A stretch of 64,000 nt of DNA. Origin: a bacterium (GTDB lineage Bacteria; Electryoneota; B3-LCP). The stretch lies in contig JAPKYS010000055.1 of assembly GCA_026394195.1 (NCBI GenBank), positions 1-64,000 on the forward strand. The letters are read 5' to 3'. Below are positions 7,964 to 17,634 of this stretch, piece after piece (the stretch's first letter is position 1; the number at the start of each line of letters is the position of its first letter). The position numbers and the translations under genes are program-made. The notes under the pieces were generated by a model. That model saw only the letters and a program-made list of their open reading frames with translations, did no database searches and had not been told where the DNA came from.

Positions 7964-9019
7964 CTAAAGTTCGTTTTGGTGCAATATTTGCGCAGTCTCT
8001 CGTCGCCCCAACAGAAAATGTTGCAGCACGATGGATCCACGGTACATCTGTTTCATTACCTGGCGATCGCTGATACGGCGATTCTTCTGCACCAGCCGCC
8101 GCTTGCCCATGTTTTGAAATATCAAAAGCGGCAGCCTGAGCTGTACGGACAAAGCTGCTGGCCCCCGGCGAAAATCCCGGCGTAGAAAGGAAACTGCGAT
8201 AATTCCCCACTCGAGAACTATTCTAATGGGCAAAATCCAAGCCAGTTGAACTAATGAATAGTTCTTCAGCAAGCAGATAATGCTATTACGATGATTTAAA
8301 AACATTTTTTGTCGCTGCGTATTAGGCAGCGTATGACCTGAATAATGATAAACGACAGCTTGAGGCACTCTGATCAAGCGGTACCCCCATAACTGCAACC
8401 GCCAGGCTAAATCGATCTCTTCCATGTGGACAAAAAAATCTTGGTCCAGCAAGCCCACCTCTGCCAGAGCTAATCTACGAAAAATTACACAGGTTCCGCA
8501 AGCCCAAAATATATCAGATGGCTTATCGTATTGCCCATTATCTTCTTCCAGGGACATAAAAGTTCGTCCGAAAGCGAAAGGGTAACCGAATATGTCCATC
8601 AATCCGCCGCAGGCTCCCGAATAATCAAAATGGGTGCGCTCGTTGATGTTCAGCAACTTGGGCTGAGCGCCACCCAATTCGGGGTCGCAGTCCAGAGCCT
8701 CCACCAGGAGGCCTATCGTGTTGGGTTCCAGGATTGTGTCGTCATTCAGCAGGATCACATACTCTGCCCGGGACGCCACAATCCCTACGTTGCACCCCCC
8801 AGCGTATCCCTGGTTGACTTCCGATCGAATCTGCCTGACGGTGGGAAATTCCTGCGCCACCATTTCGGCGCTGCCATCTTCGGAGGCGTTATCGATCAGA
8901 ATGATTTCAAAATTCTGAAAAGTCGACCTGAAAATACTATTGAGGCAATCCTGCAATATCTCCTGACCTCGAAGGTGAGGGATAATGAGGCTCACTTTTG
9001 CGGTGCCGGCGCCTGTCAC
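7964..9019 (-). CDS. Family 2 glycosyltransferase
   Basis: A 351-residue GT2 of the WbbL/rhamnosyltransferase type: SLIIPHLRG near residue 10, IDNASEDGSAEMV near 41, LLNDDT near 91 in the DXD position, and HMEEIDLAWRLQLWGYR around 200. A hydrophobic segment near 275-290 (WILPIRIVLEWGIIAVSF) and a basic tail suggest membrane association. The start is GTG and shares a GTGA overlap with the stop of the DUF2723 gene, so it is translated with it. It is a paralogue of the GT2 half of the fusion protein at 2.3-3.9 kb (same DNASEDGSA motif). Likely adds a sugar to a lipid-linked surface glycan; donor and acceptor are unknown. Confidence 0.88.
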   Translation of the reverse strand: MTGAGTAKVSLIIPHLRGQEILQDCLNSIFRSTFQNFEIILIDNASEDGSAEMVAQEFPTVRQIRSEVNQGYAGGCNVGIVASRAEYVILLNDDTILEPNTIGLLVEALDCDPELGGAQPKLLNINERTHFDYSGACGGLMDIFGYPFAFGRTFMSLEEDNGQYDKPSDIFWACGTCVIFRRLALAEVGLLDQDFFVHMEEIDLAWRLQLWGYRLIRVPQAVVYHYSGHTLPNTQRQKMFLNHRNSIICLLKNYSLVQLAWILPIRIVLEWGIIAVSFLRRDFRRGPAALSVQLRLPLLIFQNMGKRRLVQKNRRISDRQVMKQMYRGSIVLQHFLLGRRETAQILHQNEL

Positions 9020-11940
9020 GGCAACCCACCTGCCGCCAGTGTTCTAAAGTGATCCAATTGCTCTTTCGCCTGAGCGTCATTGGGATGAGCGTTCATCCAA
9101 TTTTGCAGTAGATTGATGGCCTGAGTGTAATCATGCTTCTTATCGTAAACCATCAGCAGACCACCGAAAGCCTGCCCGTCGTTGGGGTTCTTCAGCGTTA
9201 TGTCCTTGAAGATCTTCTCCGCCTCATCCGTCTGACCCATATGGTAATAGAGAGTCCCCATGCGCATAGTGGACTCATCATCCATCGGAACGGATTTGAC
9301 TTGGCTCAGCAGATTTAAAGCTTCCTGATTCATCCCCATCTGCCGGTAGGCCGTCGCCAGCTCGACCTTCATTTCGGGGCGCGAATCTTCCTTCAGCACT
9401 TTCTCGAATAACCCCCGGGCAGCTGTGGTATCGTTCAACCACTGCAGATACATGGCGCCATATCGGAAAAGCTGTTCTCCAGGTAGATCCGGTTTGGATG
9501 AGAGGCGCTTCAATCTCTTGCGCAGTTCTTCCGGACGTCCCAGATCCTTGTAGAGCTGCCCGATCTGCACCACAATTTCATCGGTTGTGATGGGAATGAC
9601 TTCTTCCGGGAGGCACTTCTGCATGCTGTCCATGATGAAGAGGACTTTGTCTCGATCCGAAAATTGGTTGAAGTCTTTCAGCGCTTCATCGGGCGCTCTC
9701 GACGGACTGTATACCACCGTGCCGGGGCGATCCATCGCCAGGTAATGCGTGGCCAGCTGCATAAAAGCGCTGCGGTAATTCTGGAGCAGGCGATAGACGT
9801 TATCGTCGTAGTGGACTTTGGGATTGTCGATGTTGCGGTAGTGGTCTTTATAGGTGACCATCAGGTTGTGCAGCATCTTGTCCGGATCGATCTTCTGGTT
9901 GGGCGTGGGATTCAAACGTAACGCCAACCCTTCCATGGTCAGATAATTCTCCAATCCCACCATGTTGCTGTTGGATACGGTTACTGCGAAGTAAATGGGC
10001 TTCTTCCACTTGTTGGCGCGCACAATGTCGACAATCATGATATCCTGCACGCGCAGGAAATTCAACTTGCCGGTATCACTGGGACCGGTGGGCAGATGGA
10101 TGGTGGCGGGGATGTCCCAGTTGATGGTCCCACCATCGGGAGTTTCCAGCCGGATGACCGTGGGTTTCTTGGGATCGTCCTTGGGCCAATAGCGCATCCG
10201 CAGGGCAGTCATGTCGTTCTGGTCAAGATAACGGCTGATGTAATCCTCGTTGAAGGTCATCGGCACTTTGGGTTCATCATTCTTGAGTTGCAAGATGTAC
10301 CAGCCAGTGTTCAGCAGCGACACGTTGACGATCCGTACGTCCTTGCGCACTCCCATGACTTCCTGCAGGTACCAGAGCGGGAAGGTATCGTTGTCACCGT
10401 TGGTGAAGAGGATAGCGTTAGGCGCGCAGGTTTGCAGGATGTTATTGGAGTAATCCCAGGGGATATAGTTGCCGGCGCGGCTCTGCATGTTGCTGCTTTT
10501 GACCAGCATGTTCAGCGGCAGAGCGATGAAGAGCAACGCCAGCGCCATCCCCACGTATCTTACTGGGTTCTTGCCCTTCAGCCACTTAACCAATCCTTCC
10601 AGCAGCCCTTGCGCCCCGATGCCGATCCAGAACGCAAAGGCGTAGAAACTCCCCACATAGGAGTAATCACGTTCTCGAGGCTGAGGGTTATCCTGGTTGA
10701 GGTATAAGATAACTGCATATCCCGTCATGAAAAAGAGCGCGAAGACCACCAGAGCGTATTTTCGGTCTTTGACAGCGTGGTGAGCCATGCCCAAGAGCCC
10801 TAACAGCAGGGGTAGAGCATAAAATTCTGCAAATTTGACGCCGGCGCCCTGGAAATCGCCTTCCTGCCCGACGAATTGCCACAAAAAGTAGCGATTGTAC
10901 ATGTAATCGACCTGGTATCGCCAGAAATAATCGGCTTCGCTGCTGTAAGTGGGATCGTTGTTCCAACGGCGGGGGAACATGCCCACGTCGCCGTACTGTT
11001 CGCGGTTCAGATAGTAGAGAAAACGATGAATGTTATCCGGGTTATTCTCATCGATAGGCGGATTTAAGCCGGAACGGATGAAGATGGTGGCATAGGTCGA
11101 GTAGCCCAGGACAATCAGCAGGAGTGAGACGAAAGTAAGCGAGATCACCCGGCGCTGATTTTTCAAAGCCCAATAGCAGCCGTAAACAATTGCCAGGAAG
11201 ATCAGCAGGGGCAAATAAACACTGATCTCGAAGGTGGCAGGCAGGTATTTGACGATCCCGGGATAGATGGCGCCCAATGCGACCACAGTGATGCCAACGG
11301 TGACTAAGAATCCAGTGAAGGTGAATTCATGCTTGCGGAAGTAGATCACCAGCGCCATCGCCGGTATGGCGAGAATGTTCAAGAGATGGACACCGATGGC
11401 CAGACCCATAGAATAGGCAATCAGCAGGAGCAGTCGGTCGCTGTTGGGGTCATCGGCTTCATCATACCAGCGCACAATCAGATACACCACAATCGCAGTG
11501 AAGAAGAGGCTCATGGCGTACACTTCGGCTTCCACTGCGTTGAACCAGAAACTGTGTGAAAAAGCAAACGTCAATGCTCCTAAAGCGCTGCTGCCATAAA
11601 TAATCACTGCATCCAGCACTGATTCCTCTTTGCCGCGATAGTTACGGATAAGGCGGACAGTGGTCAGGTAAACCAGCATCACCGAGAATGCTGATACCAG
11701 GGCGCTCAACAAGTTGACGCGCCAACCGACGTCACCGAAGGGAATTCGGCTGAACACGTTGCCCAGCAGTAAAAACAGAGGCGATCCTGGTGGATGTGGA
11801 ACTCCCATCTGGTAAGAACAGGCGATGAACTCACCGCAATCCCAGAAGGACAACGTCGGGGCCATGGTGGAGAGGTAGACGATCAGCGAGATGGCGAGCA
11901 TTAGCCCGGCAACGATACGGTGTAAAACCTTCAAGTCCAT
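9016..11940 (-). CDS. DUF2723 polytopic membrane protein with C-terminal TPR repeats
   Basis: A 974-residue protein. Residues 1-500 hold about a dozen hydrophobic spans; the first periplasmic loop has FWDCGEFIACSYQMGVPHPPG-like sequence (about residues 32-52), the DUF2723 hallmark, reminiscent of the acidic loop of GT-C enzymes such as PMT/ArnT. Residues about 500-780 are a soluble domain beginning FTNGDNDTFPLWYLQE, and about 780-965 are TPR-like helical repeats (FRYGAMYLQWLNDTTAARGL, ELATAYRQMGMNQEALNLL). The family is common in Bacteroidota and probably transfers sugars from polyprenyl carriers to exported proteins or glycans; this is not proven. It is the first gene after a strong promoter (12002-12030) and its operon encodes a polyprenyl-phosphate mannose synthase-like enzyme that could supply its donor. 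Confidence 0.88.
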   Translation of the reverse strand: MDLKVLHRIVAGLMLAISLIVYLSTMAPTLSFWDCGEFIACSYQMGVPHPPGSPLFLLLGNVFSRIPFGDVGWRVNLLSALVSAFSVMLVYLTTVRLIRNYRGKEESVLDAVIIYGSSALGALTFAFSHSFWFNAVEAEVYAMSLFFTAIVVYLIVRWYDEADDPNSDRLLLLIAYSMGLAIGVHLLNILAIPAMALVIYFRKHEFTFTGFLVTVGITVVALGAIYPGIVKYLPATFEISVYLPLLIFLAIVYGCYWALKNQRRVISLTFVSLLLIVLGYSTYATIFIRSGLNPPIDENNPDNIHRFLYYLNREQYGDVGMFPRRWNNDPTYSSEADYFWRYQVDYMYNRYFLWQFVGQEGDFQGAGVKFAEFYALPLLLGLLGMAHHAVKDRKYALVVFALFFMTGYAVILYLNQDNPQPRERDYSYVGSFYAFAFWIGIGAQGLLEGLVKWLKGKNPVRYVGMALALLFIALPLNMLVKSSNMQSRAGNYIPWDYSNNILQTCAPNAILFTNGDNDTFPLWYLQEVMGVRKDVRIVNVSLLNTGWYILQLKNDEPKVPMTFNEDYISRYLDQNDMTALRMRYWPKDDPKKPTVIRLETPDGGTINWDIPATIHLPTGPSDTGKLNFLRVQDIMIVDIVRANKWKKPIYFAVTVSNSNMVGLENYLTMEGLALRLNPTPNQKIDPDKMLHNLMVTYKDHYRNIDNPKVHYDDNVYRLLQNYRSAFMQLATHYLAMDRPGTVVYSPSRAPDEALKDFNQFSDRDKVLFIMDSMQKCLPEEVIPITTDEIVVQIGQLYKDLGRPEELRKRLKRLSSKPDLPGEQLFRYGAMYLQWLNDTTAARGLFEKVLKEDSRPEMKVELATAYRQMGMNQEALNLLSQVKSVPMDDESTMRMGTLYYHMGQTDEAEKIFKDITLKNPNDGQAFGGLLMVYDKKHDYTQAINLLQNWMNAHPNDAQAKEQLDHFRTLAAGGLP

Positions 11941-12001
11941 TTAAAGTCCGCCTGGATAATTCGAAATTGCTCCAGTTTCTGCTCTGGGAGCTTAACTTGT
12001 T

Positions 12002-12030
12002 AATTTACTCAATTTATTTTTTCATGTCAA
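12002..12030 (-). promoter_or_regulatory. Sigma70-type promoter for the envelope/glycan operon
   Basis: On the minus strand a perfect TTGACA (-35, at 12025-12030) is followed by a 17-base spacer and TAAATT (-10, at 12002-12007). The first downstream gene is the DUF2723 protein whose ATG is at 11940, giving a leader of about 55 bases. The next ten leftward genes follow with short gaps or overlaps. This is the closest match to the consensus seen in the window. Confidence 0.72.
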
Positions 12031-12138
12031 GTGAAATTATCAGATGGAGTTGTCGGACTCTCGTGTTTTCGCAGTTCCTTCCCGCTTCTCGAATCGGCGC
12101 ATTGAGCCCGAATCGGGTCCCCTCTGCCACCCCTCACG

Positions 12139-12348
12139 TCAAATCTCGTCTTTGTTTCTAGAGGAGCCGATTTTAGCAACCAGGTACCCCGCGGCAAATC
12201 CAACCGCTAATACCAACGGAACCAGTACAATCTGCGACATGCGAAGCGCCCAGAACAGCAGCCTGATTTCCACCACCTGCGTATTTTGTGAGATGATGAC
12301 CAGGATCAAGATCGCCAGCGCGATCAGCGCGATCCATTTGGGTTTCAT
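12139..12348 (-). CDS. LapA-domain (DUF1049) small membrane protein
   Basis: A 69-residue protein with two membrane spans (residues about 5-22 and 38-58) and the NTQVVEIRLLFW signature between them, as in the lipopolysaccharide assembly protein A domain. The C-terminus is charged (SSRNKDEI) and cytoplasmic. E. coli LapA acts with LapB in control of LPS synthesis; here no lapB homologue is adjacent. It lies 22 bases downstream of the BamA/TamA-like gene and is the last gene of that operon. The 108 bases after its stop show no convincing terminator. Confidence 0.82.
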   Translation of the reverse strand: MKPKWIALIALAILILVIISQNTQVVEIRLLFWALRMSQIVLVPLVLAVGFAAGYLVAKIGSSRNKDEI

Positions 12349-12370
12349 GATCGTCCTTTCCCTTTTCTGA

Positions 12371-14140
12371 TTAGAACCGATTAATCAGCCTGAAGTGCAC
12401 CTTGGCGGTTGCCAGCACGTCATCCTGTCCCAGGGCGAAGTCGAAGCCGATGATACCCAGCCGGGTCCCCTGCCGGAAACCAACCCCATACCCCCAGGGC
12501 CAATGACTCTCCTTGCCCCCGCCGATTATTTCCCGTTGATAATAACCAAGCGTATAGAAAGTGTAAACCCGCGACTCCTTATCCAACCAGTAGCGGTATT
12601 CCAGGCTCCCCCAGGCGACGATATTTCCGATGAACTGATCTTCGCGATAACCCCGCAGGGTGCGGGCTCCCCCCAGACGATACAGGTCCGGCTGAGGAAT
12701 GGGATTTTCATCGCTGAGCAGGAAGCGCCCGTGTAACGACGTATTTAGAATCTGGCGGCGGAATAGCGCGTAGGACACATCAGTATCAGTTTCATAGCGC
12801 CGCACGTTGATCGTCCCCTGGTTGGCTGAACTCTCGTAGTCCTTGCGAGCCGCGGAAACCAGCGATCGGTAGTAGATCCCATGCGTCGGATTCTCTGGGT
12901 AATCCCGGGCATCGTACTCGGCTTCCAGAGTCGCTCCCAGCGAACGAGCTTGATAGAGTCCCAACAACTGTCTGCCGATGGAATCGGGCAGCACTTCCTC
13001 GCTGAACAGCGATCCTCTGAAAGTAAGCAGGTCCGAAGCAGGCCAGGATACGCCTCCGGCGGCGTTGCGCTGCAGGTAAAGGGAGTCCTGAATTTCCTGA
13101 GCGAATCGTCCCCACAGATTTAACGGCAGACCCGCAACCCAGGGTTCCTCGTAGTAGAGTTCCAAAGCCTGCCGGTACTGGCTGGATCTTTCCCAGTGAA
13201 TCTTAGCTTTGCGTCCGGTGCCGAACAGATTGGTAAAGGATAGATCAAGCAGGCCGGTCACCGACCCTTTTTGTCCCGCGGCGGCGGGCTGATAACCGAC
13301 TACGCCGTCAAAGGAGTTGCTGCGTCCTTCGGTCGCCTGCAGGAGCAGGTCGTAGCGGTTGCCGCCCAAGGGTATCAGCGCAGGCGGCGATATCGATTCG
13401 ATGAACGATAGTTTCTTGATATGCTGCCGCGCCTTTTCAATGCGGCTGGGGCTGTAGGGTTCCCCGGGTAACAAACGGGTTTCCCGAATCAGGACTCTGG
13501 GCTTGGTGGAATGCAATCCGATGATGCGAACAGATTGAATAAATGCCGCCGGTCCCGAGGTCAACCGGGCTACAACCGCAAGTGAATCTTCCTTAAGCCG
13601 CAGCTGGCGCAAATCCAGGCGAGCGAAGGGATGACCGGTTTCCTCCCCCGCAGAAAGTACGTCTTCCAGGTCCGATTCCAGATCCGGAGCGAAAAATGGC
13701 TTGCCGGGCTGCGAGAGCGGCATTAACTCCGACGAGGCAATGAGGGTATCCCCTTCTATAGTTAGCTCCTTTATAACCAATCTGTTCCCTTCTAAAATAT
13801 GGAACGTCAAAGCGACTGCGCTGGAATCGTCATTCCATACTGTCACCGCGCTGTCGATGCGGCAGAAATAATACCCTGCGGCCGCGAGATTCTGCAGAAT
13901 GCTGTTTTCCGCGTTCGAGACCACCTCGGGAGAATAGTTCTGGCCGGTTTTCAATCCCGACCAGCCGATAATAATCCGTTCTGAAAAATAGCGGTTGTCC
14001 CGGACGGTCACCGACCGCAAGACTGGTTCAGCCGCGCGGGCAGCCGTCAAGCATATCATCAGAAAAAGCGCAGTGATGACGACATGCCGGAGGCTAAATC
14101 GCAACACCTTTGCAGGCATTATTTTTAAGCATCGTTCCAT
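12371..14140 (-). CDS. BamA/TamA-family (Omp85) outer-membrane protein
   Basis: A 589-residue protein with a signal peptide (cleavage near TAARA, residue 36), two to three POTRA-like segments (about 40-270; for example LRSVTVRDNRYFSERII, LVIKELTIEGDTLI, AFIQSVRIIGLHSTKPRVL) and a C-terminal 16-strand type barrel from about 280. The conserved L6 loop motif of Omp85 proteins appears as GGARTLRGYREDQF (VRGF/Y class), and the last strand ends in Phe. It is shorter than true BamA (about 800) and closer to TamA-like accessory proteins. The ATG overlaps the stop of the 1164-residue barrel gene by one base, so the two are made together, which suggests that it helps insert that barrel or exports a partner. 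A main BamA should exist elsewhere in the genome. Confidence 0.88.
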   Translation of the reverse strand: MERCLKIMPAKVLRFSLRHVVITALFLMICLTAARAAEPVLRSVTVRDNRYFSERIIIGWSGLKTGQNYSPEVVSNAENSILQNLAAAGYYFCRIDSAVTVWNDDSSAVALTFHILEGNRLVIKELTIEGDTLIASSELMPLSQPGKPFFAPDLESDLEDVLSAGEETGHPFARLDLRQLRLKEDSLAVVARLTSGPAAFIQSVRIIGLHSTKPRVLIRETRLLPGEPYSPSRIEKARQHIKKLSFIESISPPALIPLGGNRYDLLLQATEGRSNSFDGVVGYQPAAAGQKGSVTGLLDLSFTNLFGTGRKAKIHWERSSQYRQALELYYEEPWVAGLPLNLWGRFAQEIQDSLYLQRNAAGGVSWPASDLLTFRGSLFSEEVLPDSIGRQLLGLYQARSLGATLEAEYDARDYPENPTHGIYYRSLVSAARKDYESSANQGTINVRRYETDTDVSYALFRRQILNTSLHGRFLLSDENPIPQPDLYRLGGARTLRGYREDQFIGNIVAWGSLEYRYWLDKESRVYTFYTLGYYQREIIGGGKESHWPWGYGVGFRQGTRLGIIGFDFALGQDDVLATAKVHFRLINRF

Positions 14141-17100
14141 CAGAAAAACGCCCTGACTTCGGCTCGGCCGACGTGAATGGCATCTCGACCGGCATCCTTG
14201 CTGCCGTTGTAAGAAAGACTGGCGGTTAAATATTTGGAAATTCTATAATCGAGGCGCAAATCCCAGCGAAAGTTATCGCCGGGCGGATCGCCGCTCGCCA
14301 TTTCATACGGCAGTGTATTCTGATCTGTCTGTACCCGGTGATATTCGCCGCGCAATTCGGCTCTGCCGCGCTCGGTGAAAGTCCGGACAATGCGGGGTTC
14401 CACTCCAAAGCGGTCTGCTAGAATATTCGCTGCTCGGTCGTGATAGCGCTGCGCCAGCGCTCGCAGCGCCAGTTCCCAGGCTTTGGTCGGTCGAAATGAC
14501 GGTTCGACGGAAAGCTGGTAACTCAGGATATCGTGGCTCGATACGCTGGTGGAGCGGTACTGCCGCAGATCGGTTTCACGGCTGAGATCGCTCAGCACCG
14601 ACCACTGTTCCGAAAAGGCTCGCCGGACGCGCAGCGTCACCAAGCGCCGTTTGGATTCCTGACCGCCGGAAAGATACAAATTCGACAACGACTGCGAAAT
14701 CTCGCCGCGCAGCCGAAACGAGAGATCCTTGCGATGGCGAAACAGGAAAAGATCTTCGCGTAATTGCAGGGTTCCCTGCAAGGTCGAATCCCCCTGAAAT
14801 TTGGAAAAGTCCAGCCGGTAGAGTGCCCAGGTATTGCGCTCTTTGGTTTTCTCGGTAAAATTGAACATGGTCTGCGAAGAGAGTTGCCGCCAGGGGTTGG
14901 GCAGCTCGGCTTGAGCCTCCTTGGGTAACCTGTAAGGGTCCAAATCCAAAGAGAACGAACCTTCCAGGTCGACAACCGGTTGGAATTGTCCGGTGGATTG
15001 GGCGATCAGGATATAATCTCCGTCGGGATCTTCAAAATAGAGATCGCCGACTTTAACGTGCGTACCCTGTCCAGGCCCTACATTGATGGGCGTCTGAATA
15101 ATGGTGGATACGCGGGTATTGTTCACCCGGTAGTGCGCATTCAGGTCGACAGCAGAATTCCAGGGTGTCCAAGCGCTGTTGATTTCTAACAGATCCGTGC
15201 GAGTTTGAGCGGAATCCGTATCCTGAAAATCTTTAACCCGGTGGGTGTATCGCGCCTGGGTGGAGAGATTATGCCATTGCGAAAGTTCGGCGCTGTAACC
15301 GGAGGTACGAGCAATACTGAAATCTTTCAGTTGGTTCTGGCGGTACTGTTTATCGTTCCGCAATTCCTGCGTCAAGCCCAGCTTGAGCAGTCCTGCTTCG
15401 TAGTTCAGGCCGGCACCATAGTCATTGAAGAGAAATCCCCGCAACGAATCAGCGGTGGTATCCCGTTTGTGTTCGCGTTGATAGGAGAGCGAGGGGGTGA
15501 AGCGCCAGATCCTGTAGCTGCCCTGCGTCTGCCCTCTGGTCCAGAAACCGGCTTGCTTGCTGCTGTCGGAACTGCTGCGGATCCAGTCGGCTCGGGCGGT
15601 GATCTGGGGCAGGTTCTTCCCCGCCAAACGCAGATCGCTGCCCCAGCGTTCGCTGCGAAAACCGAAAGCCTCTTTGTTCAGCAGTCCATATTCCATCCGC
15701 GTCGTCAGCGGTAAGATGGGATGAACGGTAACCGCGGCTTCCCGTACCGATTCCTCTTCGGTAGTGGTGGAATCCAGGTTCCACTGCCGGGCATATTCCA
15801 CCTGTTGAGTGCGGTCGATGCTGTTGAAGCGATGGTCCACTTCGCGGATGCGGGTTTCCAATCCGAATCGGGCGAAATCTTCGGGCGTCTTTGCTTCTGA
15901 TGATTGCCAGTTCCCTTCCGCCTGCCAGGCGATGCCGACGTTATTATTGTCACCGATGGTGGAATAGGTGTTTTTGTCGTAATCGGACAGGGCGGCTTCC
16001 AATCTGATCTGCGACGTTCGGGTTGGCGATCCCCAAATTTCGCCGTCGGCGAGGCGCTTCCGTTCCGGAAGTGGCAGCCGCTGCACTGGCGCGTAACTTC
16101 CTTCGCCGGGTCCCACCCAGAGGTAATAAAACTCGGTAACTCCGGCGATCCGGTTGTAATCCCCCTGACCGGTTCCAACATAGCTGAATACGACGTTAAG
16201 AAAGCCCGTAGAGTCTTTGCCGACATAGACGAAAATATCGTACTCTTGTCCGCCCCAGGAGACCGAATCACGTACGTATTCCCCTTGCCCGACCGCAACC
16301 GAATCGTAAGTCACGACCTGCGCCTTGGTGGGATCGTCTCCGGCTTCAGCCAATTGTGCCTTGGACGCGTCGTTCAGTACGTACGAAAGCGGGTTGTTGC
16401 GTGCATCCGATTCTGAAATCAGAGTGCCTCTGAGTCCAAATCGATCTTCCCAGAAGTGGGCTTCCGACTGCGCAGCGTAGATGTCGCGGCCATAGGCTTC
16501 GGCTGAATACTGAAAATCCACAGTAAGGCGCGAATCGGACGTGATCAGGCGTTTAGGAGTGAAGGTAATTTCACCGAGACCATATTCAATGGTGTAATCG
16601 TTGTTTTCGCCTCTTTGCAACAGCACGCCATCCAGGTAGATCCGTTCAGATCCTGCCAATACCAAAATTCCGCTGCGCCCCTGCCGATCCGTCAATCGGT
16701 AGGGGCCTTGGTTGCCTTCCTGCCCATTGAAAAAATTGCTGAAGTACTGTCCCTTGGAAATGGCTCCGGAAATGGTGGCTCGGTCGTCTCCGGTGTGCCC
16801 ATCCAGGCGGGCTCCCTGGAGTTTTCGATAGTATCCCGCAAAGCGAGGTCCAGTGAACTGCAGGTCATAATCTCCTAAAGTGGCGTCGAAATGCGTACTT
16901 TTCACCGAAATCAACACCTTGTCGATTTCCTGGAGCGTGGCGGTGTTTCCCTCAGGTTGTATTGGTGTGTTTTGATCCGAAAGCAGCGCCAGCACGTCCA
17001 CGTTGCGTCCCAATCGCCCCTCAACCTGAAGGTTCAGCCCGGATTCCACCGAGAGATCGCGATCCGACCCTATGGTGATCCCTCGCACCAGCGTACCACT

Positions 17101-17634
17101 CTTGCGCAGGCTGCCGGTTTCCAGCACATTGGTTTCCGGCAGAGTTGAAGGGATTTTCAAGGTATCTATTTTTTCGACTTCTTCAGGTCGGATGGTGAGC
17201 AGCGGATGATAATAGCTGCCGCGCAGCGCGAAGGGAAACACCTGATAACTGAGTCGTATCGTATCAGAAACAGCGAGGATGCGATTGAAACGGATCCACC
17301 CCTTCAGGCCATCGAGATGATAATCCTGATCCCGGGATAGCAATGAATCACTCAGCCAGACTGATTCGGTGTTCTCTATCAGCAGGGAATCTGCTAGACG
17401 GTAAGCCTGCTCCAAGCCCGTTCCGGTAATTATGGTTTGGCGATGCGAAAGGTCGGTTTGGGCGGAAGCCATTGTTAGCGGCAGGAAAAATGCCGGGGCG
17501 AGGATTAGAATTGTCAGCAGAATTGATTTCAACCGGCAGGCTACCGGGTCAGGGCGTCTGGGAATCGGGTGAAAAGCGAGAAGCGAGATTTTGTTCGCTT
17601 CGGACGGTGGTTTTTGGGGGTTGCTGCGGTTCAC
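14140..17634 (-). CDS. Large SprA-like outer-membrane barrel protein (1164 residues)
   Basis: Starts with GTG directly after the stop of the NHL gene; a hydrophobic signal segment (LKSILLTILILAPAFF) lies about 37 residues in and ends near MASAQ. The remainder is dominated by amphipathic strands and repeated short charged turns, as expected for a very large barrel. Segments such as GRNVDVLALLSDQNTPIQPEG, EIDKVLI, DYDLQFTGP and YTIEYGLGEITFTPKRLI (about residues 200-370) resemble the repeated module of SprA, the T9SS translocon barrel, though the protein is about half of SprA's length. I do not recognise a characterised family at full length. It ends in Ala-Phe-Phe, consistent with a terminal barrel strand. 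Context: coupled to a BamA/TamA-like gene and a secreted propeller. A translocation pore for sorting-domain proteins is a testable guess only. Confidence 0.72.
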   Translation of the reverse strand: MNRSNPQKPPSEANKISLLAFHPIPRRPDPVACRLKSILLTILILAPAFFLPLTMASAQTDLSHRQTIITGTGLEQAYRLADSLLIENTESVWLSDSLLSRDQDYHLDGLKGWIRFNRILAVSDTIRLSYQVFPFALRGSYYHPLLTIRPEEVEKIDTLKIPSTLPETNVLETGSLRKSGTLVRGITIGSDRDLSVESGLNLQVEGRLGRNVDVLALLSDQNTPIQPEGNTATLQEIDKVLISVKSTHFDATLGDYDLQFTGPRFAGYYRKLQGARLDGHTGDDRATISGAISKGQYFSNFFNGQEGNQGPYRLTDRQGRSGILVLAGSERIYLDGVLLQRGENNDYTIEYGLGEITFTPKRLITSDSRLTVDFQYSAEAYGRDIYAAQSEAHFWEDRFGLRGTLISESDARNNPLSYVLNDASKAQLAEAGDDPTKAQVVTYDSVAVGQGEYVRDSVSWGGQEYDIFVYVGKDSTGFLNVVFSYVGTGQGDYNRIAGVTEFYYLWVGPGEGSYAPVQRLPLPERKRLADGEIWGSPTRTSQIRLEAALSDYDKNTYSTIGDNNNVGIAWQAEGNWQSSEAKTPEDFARFGLETRIREVDHRFNSIDRTQQVEYARQWNLDSTTTEEESVREAAVTVHPILPLTTRMEYGLLNKEAFGFRSERWGSDLRLAGKNLPQITARADWIRSSSDSSKQAGFWTRGQTQGSYRIWRFTPSLSYQREHKRDTTADSLRGFLFNDYGAGLNYEAGLLKLGLTQELRNDKQYRQNQLKDFSIARTSGYSAELSQWHNLSTQARYTHRVKDFQDTDSAQTRTDLLEINSAWTPWNSAVDLNAHYRVNNTRVSTIIQTPINVGPGQGTHVKVGDLYFEDPDGDYILIAQSTGQFQPVVDLEGSFSLDLDPYRLPKEAQAELPNPWRQLSSQTMFNFTEKTKERNTWALYRLDFSKFQGDSTLQGTLQLREDLFLFRHRKDLSFRLRGEISQSLSNLYLSGGQESKRRLVTLRVRRAFSEQWSVLSDLSRETDLRQYRSTSVSSHDILSYQLSVEPSFRPTKAWELALRALAQRYHDRAANILADRFGVEPRIVRTFTERGRAELRGEYHRVQTDQNTLPYEMASGDPPGDNFRWDLRLDYRISKYLTASLSYNGSKDAGRDAIHVGRAEVRAFF

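Noticed and set aside
7933..8040. Longer N-terminus of the beta-barrel protein
   Set aside because: It would overlap the GT2 gene and put 35 non-signal residues before a clear signal peptide; AGGAGGAGGA marks the later ATG.
10096..10707. 203-residue open frame antisense to the DUF2723 gene
   Set aside because: Shadow frame of a long coding gene; composition and lack of start signals do not support translation.
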